Shown: positions 1 to 9,123 of the stretch, one piece after another
Layout of the letters: every line of letters begins with the position of its first letter
How positions within the stretch are numbered: the stretch's first letter is position 1
DNA from: Pirellula staleyi DSM 6068
GTDB taxonomy: Bacteria > Planctomycetota > Planctomycetia > Pirellulales > Pirellulaceae
Reading direction: 5' to 3'
Assembly (NCBI RefSeq): GCF_000025185.1
Contig: NC_013720.1
Span: forward strand, 4,464,001-4,528,000
DNA length: 64,000 bases
The notes under the pieces: model-generated
Seen by the model: the letters and a program-made list of their open reading frames with translations, nothing else
Databases searched by the model: none
Told to the model about the DNA's origin: nothing
Position numbers and translations under genes: made by a program

Positions 1-95
1 TGCTTGCAGCCGCTCACTGTCACCCGATCACCGGGTCGGCAACGATGCACCTTCCCCCCACCCCCCCGCCGTTTTTCCGTGGCCATTCTGGGCTC

Positions 96-326
96 CTATA
101 GCTTCCGTTCGATTTCCTTCAATAGCCGCCTTCTCATAGCGGCCTCGCGTGTTCTTCGTTTGGCTTCTCGCTGCTCGGATTCCTCAATCAGTTGCAGCAC
201 CTTTAGCAGTACAGCTCGCTTACCTTGATTCGCGGCCTGGCGATCGATCAGTCGCGGATGCGAATTGTCGAGTCGGGCGAGCTCACGGCCGAGAAACTTC
301 TTGAGGAGTTCAAAAGGGTCGGTCAT
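96..326 (-). CDS. small charged hypothetical protein, part of a phage-remnant cluster
   Basis: A 76-residue ORF with an ATG start. The product is rich in Arg, Lys and Glu and is predicted almost entirely helical (repeated EER/AKRR patterns in the second half). I recognise no domain. It lies 74 bases downstream of the RecU-like fragment on the same strand, at the end of a series of phage-like remnants, so it may be a small gene of the same old prophage. It could also be a chance ORF, because GC-rich DNA gives many of these. Support is its position, the ATG start and the coherent helical composition only. Confidence 0.4.
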   Translation of the reverse strand: MTDPFELLKKFLGRELARLDNSHPRLIDRQAANQGKRAVLLKVLQLIEESEQREAKRRTREAAMRRRLLKEIERKL

Positions 327-400
327 GTTCGGCGCTTTCAGAAACAGCAGCTCCCGGCATCTCGGCCAGCTGCATCACAGCCCCTAGCACATCAGGTCGC

Positions 401-879
401 TCACTTCTCCCACCTGGCAGCGTGTTCCACTGGCATGGCGCTGCGTACTGCTCGAGTGATCCGCTTCGTCTCCGCTCGGTCGAAGGCCTGCCACAACGGA
501 TGCTCGGCATAAACCGGGAATGCCCAGGTCTCAGCGGTCTGGATTCCCTTGGTTTGCTCGCGTGGATTGAAGTGCATCAGCAGGAAAGTGATGGCGCCGA
601 ACTTCGAACGTGTTAGTAGGTGCCGCAACTGTCGCCGCTTGAACTTGTCTTCGTCGAGTGCGAACGAGGCCTGCGAGCAGACTTTGCAGTCGAATACGAA
701 CTGTCGTTCATGTGGCACGAGCACCCCTTCGAAGTCCGGCAGGCTCGAGACTGGCTGCTACTTGCTTTCGATGAAGACGCCTTGAACTCCCGGATGCGCA
801 TGGCCTTGCCGCTACGATCCATCATCAGCTCCAGTTCTTGGATCTTTTGCTGTTCCTTGCCCCGACTCCGATCATCCAC
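401..879 (-). pseudogene. RecU-like Holliday junction resolvase (PD-(D/E)xK nuclease), frame-disrupted
   Basis: The downstream part (about 401-757) encodes PDFEG, then FVFDCKV, a Gln-rich helix and a GAITFLLMHF strand. This is the order of a RecU-type PD-(D/E)xK nuclease core: D, then D-x-K, then a helix, then a hydrophobic strand. RecU proteins cleave Holliday junctions and are common in phages. The expected N-terminal part, starting with an RGKEQQKI segment, is readable only in a different frame upstream of about 760, and the C-terminal frame has an in-frame TAG at 758-760. The gene therefore looks broken by a frameshift, unless the sequence has an error there. The conserved order of motifs makes the nuclease call reasonable, but the family label is from memory. 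Confidence 0.45.
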
Positions 880-1053
880 GTCACGCCGCCAGTGGAGACA
901 AGCTTCCGCGATGCGAAGCTGGTATTCGTAGAGGTCGAACTGGAAGTTCTGCTCGCAGAAGAGAACGAACGCCCTAAGCGTTCGCTTCAGAGCTTCCTGC
1001 TTCTGTGCCGGTGTCAGATTCCGAATCGTCTCCAGCGTTGGGAGTGTCGCCCG
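880..1053 (-). pseudogene. N-terminal remnant of a phage large-terminase-like protein
   Basis: In one minus-strand frame the segment reads TPAQKQEALKRTLRAFVLF followed by FDLYEYQLRIAEACL. This resembles the start of phage large terminase (packaging ATPase) subunits, where such a helix precedes the Walker A motif. No Walker A, Walker B or nuclease domain follows. The reading frame instead runs directly into the RecU-like segment, which suggests a large internal deletion fused the two genes. No ATG, GTG or TTG start is visible in the open stretch. It overlaps the 3' end of the small-terminase-like ORF in another frame, as packaging genes often do. The identification is tentative and rests on one helix motif and the gene order. 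Confidence 0.35.
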
Positions 1054-1408
1054 TCAGAAGATGACTGGCAAGTGCCGTTGCACCGTCCTTTCTTACCTTC
1101 ACCGTTTCTTCGCGTTTCTCCTTCCAACCGAAATGGTTTTGCATGTTGAACTTCCAAGAAATGGCGTTGAAGCCTTTGATCTTGCCGTTCGATCCCTCGT
1201 TACCCATCCGTTCCCAATGGAATTGCCTTTTGCGACGAGCCACCTCAGTCGCATCGGTGTCAAAGTCAACGGGAAATTCTTTAATGTACGTCCGAAGCGT
1301 CTGCGGGTCGCAATCCGGGAAGCACTCATCCGAATAACCAGCTTCTACATGGGCGACATTCCGGAGCGGACATGGATCGAAACTAGCACGAACAAGAACC
1401 TTTGGCGA
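974..1408 (-). pseudogene. phage small-terminase-like protein, 5' end lost or degraded
   Basis: The frame is open from a TGA at 1409-1411 to the stop at 974. It contains PQTLRTYIKEFP, then ARRKRQFHWERMGNEG, then GFNAISWKFNMQNHFGWKEK. The arrangement of an HTH-like segment, a Trp-containing helix and a final N-x-FGWK-type motif recalls small terminase subunits, which recognise phage DNA for packaging. No ATG starts the conserved part. The only conventional start is a GTG at 1243, which would remove the HTH-like half, so the natural 5' end seems lost. The last 50 residues are acidic and Gly/Ser-rich. The order on this strand, small terminase then large terminase then RecU-like, is typical of phage genomes and supports the reading. 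Confidence 0.4.
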
Positions 1409-1455
1409 TCAATTCGTGTCCTCCGATAGAATCGCCATGCAATAAGGAGCACGGA

Positions 1456-2469
1456 ATGGCAACGTCGTTAGCACGTCAGTTCTTTGAGAAAGCAGTGGCC
1501 GGTGGCTCTGCGTTCCTGAAAAACCTGGTGACCGAGCAGCAAGTGGAAACCGAATGGCTCGACTTCAAGGGAGTGAGCCGAATGGATAACACACAGATGA
1601 GCGGCAATTGGAGTAAGTTCATCTGCGGATTCGCCAACAACGAAGGCGGCGTGGTGGTATGGGGCATCGACGCCCGCAAAGACAGCAACGGTGTCGACTG
1701 TGCTTGTGGTCTCTCGTTGTCGGCCGATCCCGCGTTACTTCGTTCCCGGTTGCAAGAGCTTCATCCGCGTGCCACCGATCCGCCTCTAAGGGGCGTTGAA
1801 TCTGTCGCCATCCACGAGACCGGTGACAGTGGGCCAGGCTTTGTCGTGTCATATGTGCCTGAAAGTGACGTGAAGCCTCACCGTGCGGAACTGATGGAGA
1901 ACAAGCCATATTACCTACGGGTTGGCGACTCGTTCCACAACCCGAGTCCATCGCTCTTGCGGAACCTGTTCTTCCCACGGTCGAGCACTAAACTCCGCGT
2001 CTCAGTGCAACCAGACTGGCAGAAAGTCAATGTGCCAATGGCAGCACCACCACCGAAGGACATGGAGGTTATTTATCGATTTCATCTTCACAACGCGGGG
2101 ATAGTGACGGCAAGGGACGTCTTTCTCATTATCGAAACGGAGCCTGAAGGGCTGGCGATTGAGACACCGTTCAAGGTGAATAAGGCCGAAACCGAATTCG
2201 GAACAGGTATTGATTTTCCCCGACCACTGCATCCGTCGAGTAATTCCCACGTTTGTGCGGTTCGTTATCGAGTAGCCGCGAGCAATCGGACGAGTTTGCC
2301 TCTAACCGCGTTCGTGCCTCAACTCACGAACTTCGCTGCGAACTTTACTATCTACGCAGCAGACATGCAGCCTTCCAAACTGCGAGTTGAAGTGGGCGAC
2401 CGGGATTTGGATTTGAAGCGGAAGAAATGGTCCTTTCCGATCCTGGAAGAGAACGGCCAACGAGCGTAA
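1456..2469 (+). CDS. AlbA_2 (Schlafen AlbA-like) putative DNA-binding domain protein
   Basis: This encodes about 337 residues. The ATG at 1456 is chosen because AGGAG lies about 8 bases before it; an in-frame start at 1402 has no such site. Residues about 30-175 match the AlbA_2 (AAA_4) fold: TEWLDFKG near the start, then NWSKFICGFANNEGGVVVWGID and a YYLRVGDS segment. That domain is thought to bind nucleic acid and is often found in transcription regulators and defence-associated proteins. The remaining half is beta-rich and unrecognised, and it has no ATPase or helicase motifs. The gene sits between phage remnants and two pseudogenes and appears intact, so it may be cargo of an old mobile region. 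Its function is unknown. Confidence 0.75.
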   Translation: MATSLARQFFEKAVAGGSAFLKNLVTEQQVETEWLDFKGVSRMDNTQMSGNWSKFICGFANNEGGVVVWGIDARKDSNGVDCACGLSLSADPALLRSRLQELHPRATDPPLRGVESVAIHETGDSGPGFVVSYVPESDVKPHRAELMENKPYYLRVGDSFHNPSPSLLRNLFFPRSSTKLRVSVQPDWQKVNVPMAAPPPKDMEVIYRFHLHNAGIVTARDVFLIIETEPEGLAIETPFKVNKAETEFGTGIDFPRPLHPSSNSHVCAVRYRVAASNRTSLPLTAFVPQLTNFAANFTIYAADMQPSKLRVEVGDRDLDLKRKKWSFPILEENGQRA

Positions 2470-2526
2470 CAATATAGGCATCGCTTCCCATCGAGCCCGA
2501 CTCGATTGTTCGGATGCTCGACTCGT

Positions 2527-3548
2527 TCACGGACGAAAAGTCTTGGCCCTGGCCGAAGATTGGCCTGACGGCGATACCCGCAAGCAGGTAGCCGTGATGT
2601 CCCGTTCGTCGCAGAATCGGCGACCGAGTTGGTTAACGAGGATTGCGCCGTCGTCGAACAGGGCGTTCTCCGGGTGCTGCCAGGTAACTAACAGGCGGCG
2701 GATAAAAGCGTTGATGACGAACTTGGGCACGTAGGGCATCAACCAGCCCATCAGCTTCGTCGCAAGACCTCCGGTCGGCAGCAGGTTGAGAAAGGATCGA
2801 CGGGAGGGGGGAACAAAACGCAACTCGGGACCGTAGGTCACGTCCATGTTGATCAGGCGCGCCCCTGCCTACGCGGCCAGACGGCGGCCATCGCCGGTTG
2901 ATAAGGGATTGATTCCCTCGATCTCCGAGAACCGATCTCCCTTGAAATCCTTGATCAGCTCCGGCGAGTTGGCGTAGTCTCCTGCCGCGAGGACCACGCC
3001 CCGTCTTGCTTGAAACTCTTGTTCTTTCCCGGATTGAATTGCAACGACACCCACAATCCGGCGATCTTGGCAAACGAGACGCTCCACACCGGCGTTACAC
3101 AGGATCACTCCGCCGAGTTGCTGGAAGCGAGTTTGCAGAGTGGTGATGTAGGCTCGAGCGCCTGGCACGACGTTGTGCATCCTGGGCACTCGATTGGGCG
3201 GCTCTGGACTCGGGCCGTGAAAATTCACTCCCTGGCGGGTGAGCCAATGAAGCGTGTCCGCAGCATGATCCAGAAAGTACTGTCTCAACTCACGATTGTT
3301 TCTCTCTTCGATTTCGCCTGGGGCAAAAAGACCGGCGTCCACTGCGTGATCTTCAGCGGTATCCTGGATGCCCGCACGCGTCTGGAACTCCGTGCGATTT
3401 GCAGTGAACGACCCCGCCGCGATGCCGGTGGTTCCACCCAGAATTCGCTGCTTTTCAAGCAACAGTACTCGCAGGCCATGCTCAGCCGCACTGACGGCCG
3501 TCGCCAACCCGCTGCCGCCCCTCCCACGACAATGACGTCCCAGTTCAT
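2527..3548 (-). pseudogene. FAD-dependent oxidoreductase (fumarate reductase/flavocytochrome c type), degraded
   Basis: The N-terminus begins MNWDVIVVGG, the first strand of a Rossmann FAD-binding motif. The continuing SGLATAVSAAEHG helix is in another frame. Adding one G in the G-run near 3516-3526 would restore a normal GGG-x-G-LA loop. The frame then continues through GGTTGIAAGSF, the linker and a GVVLAAGDYANSPEL segment, which are typical of succinate dehydrogenase/fumarate reductase or 3-ketosteroid dehydrogenase flavoproteins. It meets an in-frame TAG at 2869-2871 and resumes in the same frame with INMDVTYGPELRF and ILVNQLGRRFCDE, then shifts frame again near 2600. The C-terminal substrate and FAD region is missing, since relatives run to about 500 residues or more. 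At least three lesions make this a pseudogene. Confidence 0.8.
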
Positions 3549-3741
3549 CGGTCCTGATCCATCCTGCAATTGGGTAAGTTGATTTGGTGTTACGCCACAG
3601 TTTGGATCGGCGACGAGTTAGCACCGACTCCCGCTGAGCTAAGGCTGACCGACAATCCGTAGCCCCACACATCTCGAACGGCAACGAGGTAAATTAGTAT
3701 CCGGCTCAGAAGTAAACTAGCCGGAGACCAAGGAGAACGCG

Positions 3742-4128
3742 TTGACGGACCGCACCCGCTGGATAGGCCTCGTCATCTTCATCGCGATCTGCCTTGGTGC
3801 GGCTGCTCTCGGAGCCATCGCAACCACGCCTGAAATTGACGGCTGGTATCGGACGATCGCGAAGCCGTCCTGGAGCCCACCCAACTGGATCTTCGGGCCA
3901 GTCTGGACCACGCTCTTCATTCTGATGGCGATCGCCGCCTGGCTCGTCTGTTGCCCGGCAGGTTTCGCGGCCGCGACGCCTCTGGCGCTGTCCGCTATGC
4001 AGCTCATCCTGACATCGCCTGGGGCCTCCACCGGCCCGGTTGGGCGTTTGCGTTGCAGATTGTCGTGGCGACGAAGGCGGGGCTCTTCCGTCGCTCCTAG
4101 GTGGCTTGGTTGGTTGCTTTTGAAGTAG
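3742..4128 (+). pseudogene. TspO/MBR family membrane protein, frameshifted
   Basis: It starts at a TTG preceded by AAGGAG. Two transmembrane segments surround the TspO signature [20 protein letters not shown], the ligand-binding loop of tryptophan-rich sensory proteins that bind porphyrins. After AAWLV (about residue 68) the reading frame departs from the family. The expected continuation, containing [18 protein letters not shown], is readable in another frame. The current frame instead ends in an Arg-rich, non-membrane tail of about 50 residues. Normal TspO proteins have about 150-160 residues and five helices, so only the first part remains. It lies next to the broken flavoprotein, in a region of general decay. 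Confidence 0.8.
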
Positions 4129-4146
4129 GGCGGAGACAACGCGCAA

Positions 4147-4605
4147 GCACTGTTGAACGGTGATGCGGGTAGCGAACTAACCGCGTTCGTATAAGCTAAC
4201 TGCTAAGGCTGCCAGTTGTCCGATAAGGGTGGTCCGAATAGTCCGATAAGCACTCCCTCTCCGCACGTCGGAAGTGACATCTACTATTGAACTAAGTGTC
4301 TACTGCATAAAGAGATACGGGTCCCAAAGAATCGCCTTTGAAATGCGACAAAATGGACTCCTGTCCTCTCCGTTTCGCTTGAATTCCTGATTCGCCTTTG
4401 ACGCTAAGTTGTTTAAAATGAACAGCTTAGCGTTTTCTTTGCGCTGCTGGCGACGCTCCCTGGTGCAAATATGGTGCAAACTCGATGCATCAGAAGGCCA
4501 GCATGGGAAAGCGACGAAAAAGTCGCGGCCGGCAGCTGAGGCGTGATGAGAGAGCAGCGGGAAGCCAATTCATGGCTGATCGTGAAGTGGCGACGACAGC
4601 TGCTC
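4147..4605. other. intergenic stretch with a thrice-repeated GTCCGATAAG-like motif
   Basis: No convincing gene is seen. GTCCGATAAG occurs at 4218-4227 and 4241-4250, with the shorter variant GTCCGAATA at 4232-4240 between them. A 40-codon plus-strand ORF ending near 4540 contains LVQIWCKLD. It has a faint similarity to C-termini of tyrosine recombinases but is too short to call. The stretch separates the decayed mobile region from the DUF1501 operon. Confidence 0.4.
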
Positions 4606-4609
4606 GAGA

Positions 4610-6007
4610 TCAGGCAATGATCGGCTGGACCACTTTGCCGTGAACATCGGTCAGTCGAAAATCGCGACCGGCATGGCGGTAGGTGAGTCGCTCGTGGTCG
4701 ATGCCAAGCAGATGCAGCAAAGTGGCGTTGAAGTCGTGCGTGTGAACAGCTCCGTCGACTGGAAGAATTCCATGCTCGTCGGACGTGCCGTGCACCATCC
4801 CTCCTTTGACGCCTCCACCTGCCATCCACGACGAGAAGCAGAGGTTATGGTGCTCTCGTCCGGCATGATCGGCCACGGTGTTGAACGGAGTCCGGCCAAA
4901 CTCGGTGGTCCAGACGACAAGGGTGCGTTCGAGCATGCCACGCTGCTTCAGGTCGGTGAGGAGCCCAGCAATCGGCTGATCGATGGCTTGCGCTAGTCGC
5001 TCGTGATCTTTCATGTTGCCATGCGAATCCCAGTTGTTGCTCGAGCCGACATCGATCAGTTCGAGAAACCGTACGCCGCGCTCGGCCAAGCGACGGGCGA
5101 CGAGACATTGCCAGCCAAAGCCGCTATTGGCGCCGGGTTGTAAGCCGTAGAGCTTGAGGGTCGCTTCGGACTCCTGGGAAAGATCGAATGCTTCAGGAGC
5201 TTCGCGCTGCATGCCGAAAGCGGTCTCAAACGAACGGATACGTGCGTCGAGTGCCTGATCAGCCGCGCGCGATTCCAGATGGCTGCGGTTGAGCTTGCTC
5301 AGCAGATCGAGTTCCATCCGCTGCAATTCGGCGCTCGCCACACGGGGCTGCAAGTTGGGAAGAGGTTCGCTGCCGGGAACGACATGCGTACCCTGATGGC
5401 ATGCGGGCAAAAAATCGCTCCCCCAGGTCTGCGAACCGGCATAAGGGGCGTGTGGGGCGAGGACCATGAACGACGGCAAATTTTGGTTCTCGGTGCCGAG
5501 TCCATAGCTGACCCATGCGCCGGCGCTGGGGCGGGCGAACTGCGCCGAGCCGGTATGCGCGGCGAGAGTCGCCTTGTCGTGACCATCGCTCTCGCAGTGC
5601 ATCGCGTTGAGGATACAGACCTCGTCGATCACGCCTCCGAGATGCGGAAACAGATCGCTGACCCACGTGCCACTTTCGCCATACTGCTTGAAGGCCCACT
5701 GCGGCTTTTTGAGATAGCGTTCGAACTTGCCCGGCTTGTTTAGCCATCGCTGCGCGGTGACCTGTTTGCCATGATCGACGATGAGCTGCGGCCGGTAGTT
5801 GAACGTATCGACGTGCGAGACACCGCCGGTCGAGAACAGGAAAATCACTCGATCGGCTTTCGCCGGGAAATGTCCCGCGCGAGCAGCGAGTGGATCGGGA
5901 GTAGCGCCGCCGAGCTCGCTACAAATTCCTGCTAGTGCCAGTGCGCCAAAGCCACCTGAAGCACGCTGCAGGAATTCGCGTCGCGATAGAAAAGACGTCG
6001 AATTCAT
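4610..6007 (-). CDS. DUF1501 domain protein (secreted, Tat-like signal)
   Basis: About 465 residues. The ATG at 6007 is preferred over an upstream in-frame start because GGAG lies about 9 bases before it and the N-terminus is then a twin-arginine-like leader (LSRREFLQRASGG followed by a hydrophobic stretch). The body matches DUF1501: DRVIFLFSTGGVSHVDTFNY, later LVARRLAERGVRF, WDSHGNMKDH, WTTEFGRTPF and a C-terminal YRHAGRDFRL. The family belongs to the alkaline phosphatase/sulfatase-like superfamily by fold, and its substrate is unknown. It follows the DUF1549/DUF1553 gene by 5 bases. This pair recurs throughout planctomycetes, so the two proteins very likely act together in the periplasm. 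Confidence 0.92.
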   Translation of the reverse strand: MNSTSFLSRREFLQRASGGFGALALAGICSELGGATPDPLAARAGHFPAKADRVIFLFSTGGVSHVDTFNYRPQLIVDHGKQVTAQRWLNKPGKFERYLKKPQWAFKQYGESGTWVSDLFPHLGGVIDEVCILNAMHCESDGHDKATLAAHTGSAQFARPSAGAWVSYGLGTENQNLPSFMVLAPHAPYAGSQTWGSDFLPACHQGTHVVPGSEPLPNLQPRVASAELQRMELDLLSKLNRSHLESRAADQALDARIRSFETAFGMQREAPEAFDLSQESEATLKLYGLQPGANSGFGWQCLVARRLAERGVRFLELIDVGSSNNWDSHGNMKDHERLAQAIDQPIAGLLTDLKQRGMLERTLVVWTTEFGRTPFNTVADHAGREHHNLCFSSWMAGGGVKGGMVHGTSDEHGILPVDGAVHTHDFNATLLHLLGIDHERLTYRHAGRDFRLTDVHGKVVQPIIA

Positions 6008-6012
6008 GGTCT

Positions 6013-9000
6013 CTACTCCAGGTATAAAAACGCGTTGCTGGTGAGCAAAACTCGCGCAAGTGCGCCCCACACAGGAGACTCGTCGCTGTTACCTGCCAGC
6101 TTCTGGCGATAAGCCGCAACAAACTCCTGCGCTGCTGTTAATTCGGCATCCGCTGGCGGGCGACCCTGCGCTGTCTCAAACGCAAACCGGATGCGTGCCG
6201 GGTCTTCTGTTGAGGAAGCGATGATACGGCGCGCAAACAGCGTCGCTTGCTCGTGCACGAACGGGGAGTTCATCAGGAACAGGGCTTGTGGCGGTGTCGT
6301 CGTGGCATGTCGGCTGTCGACACTTTGGTTCGGATCAGCGGCGTCGAAGAGTGCGAGATAGGGATGCCGCCGATTGCGCTGCACCATCAAGTAGACGCTC
6401 CGATGATTCGACGGATAGACTGCAAAAAACGGATTGTGAATACTAAAGCGCCACGATTCGACAGCGGGAAACGGGTGCGGCTGTGGCTCCGATCGATCGA
6501 GGCCGCCACTCACCGCCAGCATCGAATCGCGGATCGATTCGGCATCGAGGCGGCGGCGCGAAAAACGCCATAGCCAGCGATTTCCCGGGTCTTTTTGCAA
6601 GTTTTCAGCGTGGTCGGCGCTCGCGAGTTGATAGGTGCGCGACAGCATGATTTGGCGATGGAGCCACTTCATCGACCAGCCCTGCACCATGAACTCCGAC
6701 GCCAAATAGTCGAGCAACTCAGGATGGCTCGGCTGCTCGCCACGGACTCCAAAATCGCTCGGCGTTGTCACCAGCCCCTGTCCAAAATGCCATTGCCAAA
6801 CGCGATTCACCAGCACCCGTGCGGTGAGCGGATTCGTGGGGCGCGTGAGCCAATCGGCTAGCTCTTTTCGGCCGCTTCCAGCATTCGCAGGAACCGTTTC
6901 CCCACCAAGCACTTCCAGGAATCGGCGCGGCACTTCGTCTCCCAAACGTTCGGGCTCGCCACGCTGCTGAATGCGCACATTCACGGGCGCAGCTTCGCTC
7001 ACGCCGTAAGCCACGTCATAAACGGGCTGCGACGCGAGTGCAGTGCGCCGCTCCGTTAGGGACTTGATCTGCGCGTCGAGCTGCTCGGGGTTCACCGCCG
7101 AACTGGCCACTTTGCGATCTGGTGCCACATCTCCCGGCTTACCAAACGGCGCGACTTGCAATCCAAGATTATCGAGATCACGCGCGGCAGCAGCACCAGC
7201 GACATGCCCAATCCCATCGCAAATGAAACAGTCGATCACTCCATCCCACTGAGCTCCGAGCTTCTTCCCTTCAAATGCCGTGGAGTCGCTCGCTGACGCA
7301 ATGATCCCTGCGTAAGTTTTCTTCGCCGGATCGATTGTCAGGCGCAAGGTGTACCATGTGCCGGGCTCGACGCGCCGAATCACTTCCCAGTCGGAGCCAC
7401 TGCGAATCGCAAACTCGGTGGGAGTCACACTACATTCGATCGCCAGCGATTCCACAACACCGCGCCCTAAGTAGAACCGATAGGCCCCTTTTTGCGTCGC
7501 CTCAGCGACGGTGCGGAAGTCGATCGTAAAATGCATCGAGCGATCGGGTGTCGCGCGAAGTTTTTCAGGGAAAACGTAGCGAATACCGTCGTGCGTTTGA
7601 CCACTCCCGACACGCACGCCTCGCGTTCCGGCACCATGCACATGGGTAAACGGACTTTGTGCCTCCGCGAGGATTTCAATCGGACCTGCGTGAAACCAAG
7701 GGTCCCCCGGAGGTTTGCCGATCGCTTGCGCTTCGAGATCGAGGTCGATTCCCCCCGCGAACCACTTGGGGTCGAGCATTTTGCGATTGAGCTCGAGCGT
7801 ACTGATTTCGCGATCGAGCTGAGCCAGCTGCTCGGCTTTTGTTTGATCGAGCTCGGCTGCCGTGGCGGGTGGAACCAGTGGTAAAAAATCGGCCGGCCGC
7901 TGATGCTCTTCACCTCCAGGAAAGGCCCATTTGGTGCTCTTGAAAATGCCGTAGATCGCGTAGTAATCGGCCGCGGAGATCGGATCGTACTTGTGGTTGT
8001 GGCAGCGGGCACAGCCGAGGGAAAGTCCGAGGACCGAGCGCCCCAAGGAATCGATCGCATCGGCGAAATCGAGATGCTCAAAATCGGGGGAGGGCTTATA
8101 GCCATAGCGTTTGCCGATGGCCAAAAAACCGGTCGCGGTCACCAGGCGCGCATACTCCTGCGGTGAAATCTCGGAGAGCGTTTCACGCGCCAGGATATCG
8201 CCGGCGATCTGCTCGCGCAGGAACTGGTCGTAAGGGAGGTCGGCATTCATGGCCGCAATCACCCAGTCGCGATACTTGCCAGCTTCGCGCACCGGATAAT
8301 CGGCCCCATCACCAGCAGTGTCGGCATAGCGCGCAACGTCGAGCCAATGCCGTCCCCAGCGCTCGCCATAAGCAGGGGAGGCGAGGAGCCGATCAACGAG
8401 CGCAGCAAAAGCGTTCTCGGATTGGTCAGCGACAAAAGCATCGATCTCGGCAGGTGTGGGAGGAAGTCCGGTGAGGTCGAGCGTCGCGCGGCGAGCGAGG
8501 GTGCGCCGGTCGGCATCAGCGACCGGCAAAACTCCCGTTTTCTGCTGCTGTTGCCAGACAAATGCATCGATCGGAGTGCGCGACCAGTGGTCGTCAGCCG
8601 CGCGAGGAACCGCTGGCTTTTTCACCGCTTGAAACGACCAGAACGAGCGCGCCTGGGCCAGTGTCAGCTGCTGCTGAGTGGCATCAGGGGACTCGCGACG
8701 CGGATCGACTGCGCCACGCTTGATCCAGGTTTCGAGGTCGGCAATCTCGGCGTCTGAGAGCTTTCCATCGGGTGGCATTTCGAGTTCGGAATCGGTGTGA
8801 CGCACCGCCCGGATCAGCAAACTCGCTTCTGGCTTTCCGGCGACGAGCACCGCGCCACGGTCGCCACCACGGAGCCAAGCATCGCGCGAATCGAGTCGTA
8901 AACCACCTTCGGCTTTTTTCGCGCCGTGACACTCCTCGCAATGTTTCACCAGCAGCGGGCGAACACGTGTCTCGAAGAAATCGTCGTCGTTTTCGCTCCG

Positions 9001-9114
9001 GACTTTCGGAGTTAGAACGAGCAAGCTTGCAGCGGCGAGGCAAATGGCGAGCCACGCTCGCGCGGGAAGAAAAAGGATCGCTCGCGTGCCGACCATCCTA
9101 GTGCTTGAAGACAT
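6013..9114 (-). CDS. planctomycete cytochrome C / DUF1549 / DUF1553 protein
   Basis: 1033 residues. A hydrophobic signal segment (about 15-38) is followed by the planctomycete-type cytochrome c domain with the haem motif CEECH at 59-63. DUF1549 follows at roughly 175-400, including [28 protein letters not shown] and a second haem-like motif in GCARCHNHKYDP. A central insert of about 250 residues contains a LamG-like or jelly-roll-like beta region. DUF1553 lies in the last 300 residues ([44 protein letters not shown]). The protein is presumably periplasmic and may transfer electrons, but its reaction is not established. It lies between gntR (9 bases upstream) and DUF1501 (5 bases downstream), which indicates one transcript. 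Confidence 0.92.
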   Translation of the reverse strand: MSSSTRMVGTRAILFLPARAWLAICLAAASLLVLTPKVRSENDDDFFETRVRPLLVKHCEECHGAKKAEGGLRLDSRDAWLRGGDRGAVLVAGKPEASLLIRAVRHTDSELEMPPDGKLSDAEIADLETWIKRGAVDPRRESPDATQQQLTLAQARSFWSFQAVKKPAVPRAADDHWSRTPIDAFVWQQQQKTGVLPVADADRRTLARRATLDLTGLPPTPAEIDAFVADQSENAFAALVDRLLASPAYGERWGRHWLDVARYADTAGDGADYPVREAGKYRDWVIAAMNADLPYDQFLREQIAGDILARETLSEISPQEYARLVTATGFLAIGKRYGYKPSPDFEHLDFADAIDSLGRSVLGLSLGCARCHNHKYDPISAADYYAIYGIFKSTKWAFPGGEEHQRPADFLPLVPPATAAELDQTKAEQLAQLDREISTLELNRKMLDPKWFAGGIDLDLEAQAIGKPPGDPWFHAGPIEILAEAQSPFTHVHGAGTRGVRVGSGQTHDGIRYVFPEKLRATPDRSMHFTIDFRTVAEATQKGAYRFYLGRGVVESLAIECSVTPTEFAIRSGSDWEVIRRVEPGTWYTLRLTIDPAKKTYAGIIASASDSTAFEGKKLGAQWDGVIDCFICDGIGHVAGAAAARDLDNLGLQVAPFGKPGDVAPDRKVASSAVNPEQLDAQIKSLTERRTALASQPVYDVAYGVSEAAPVNVRIQQRGEPERLGDEVPRRFLEVLGGETVPANAGSGRKELADWLTRPTNPLTARVLVNRVWQWHFGQGLVTTPSDFGVRGEQPSHPELLDYLASEFMVQGWSMKWLHRQIMLSRTYQLASADHAENLQKDPGNRWLWRFSRRRLDAESIRDSMLAVSGGLDRSEPQPHPFPAVESWRFSIHNPFFAVYPSNHRSVYLMVQRNRRHPYLALFDAADPNQSVDSRHATTTPPQALFLMNSPFVHEQATLFARRIIASSTEDPARIRFAFETAQGRPPADAELTAAQEFVAAYRQKLAGNSDESPVWGALARVLLTSNAFLYLE

Positions 9115-9123
9115 TACGCTGGC

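Noticed and set aside
2489-2507. ATCGAG/CTCGAT hairpin after the AlbA_2 gene as terminator
   Set aside because: Only six base pairs and no T-run.
4417-4540. 40-codon ORF with LVQIWCKLD resembling the end of a tyrosine recombinase
   Set aside because: Too short, with no catalytic residues and only a faint resemblance.
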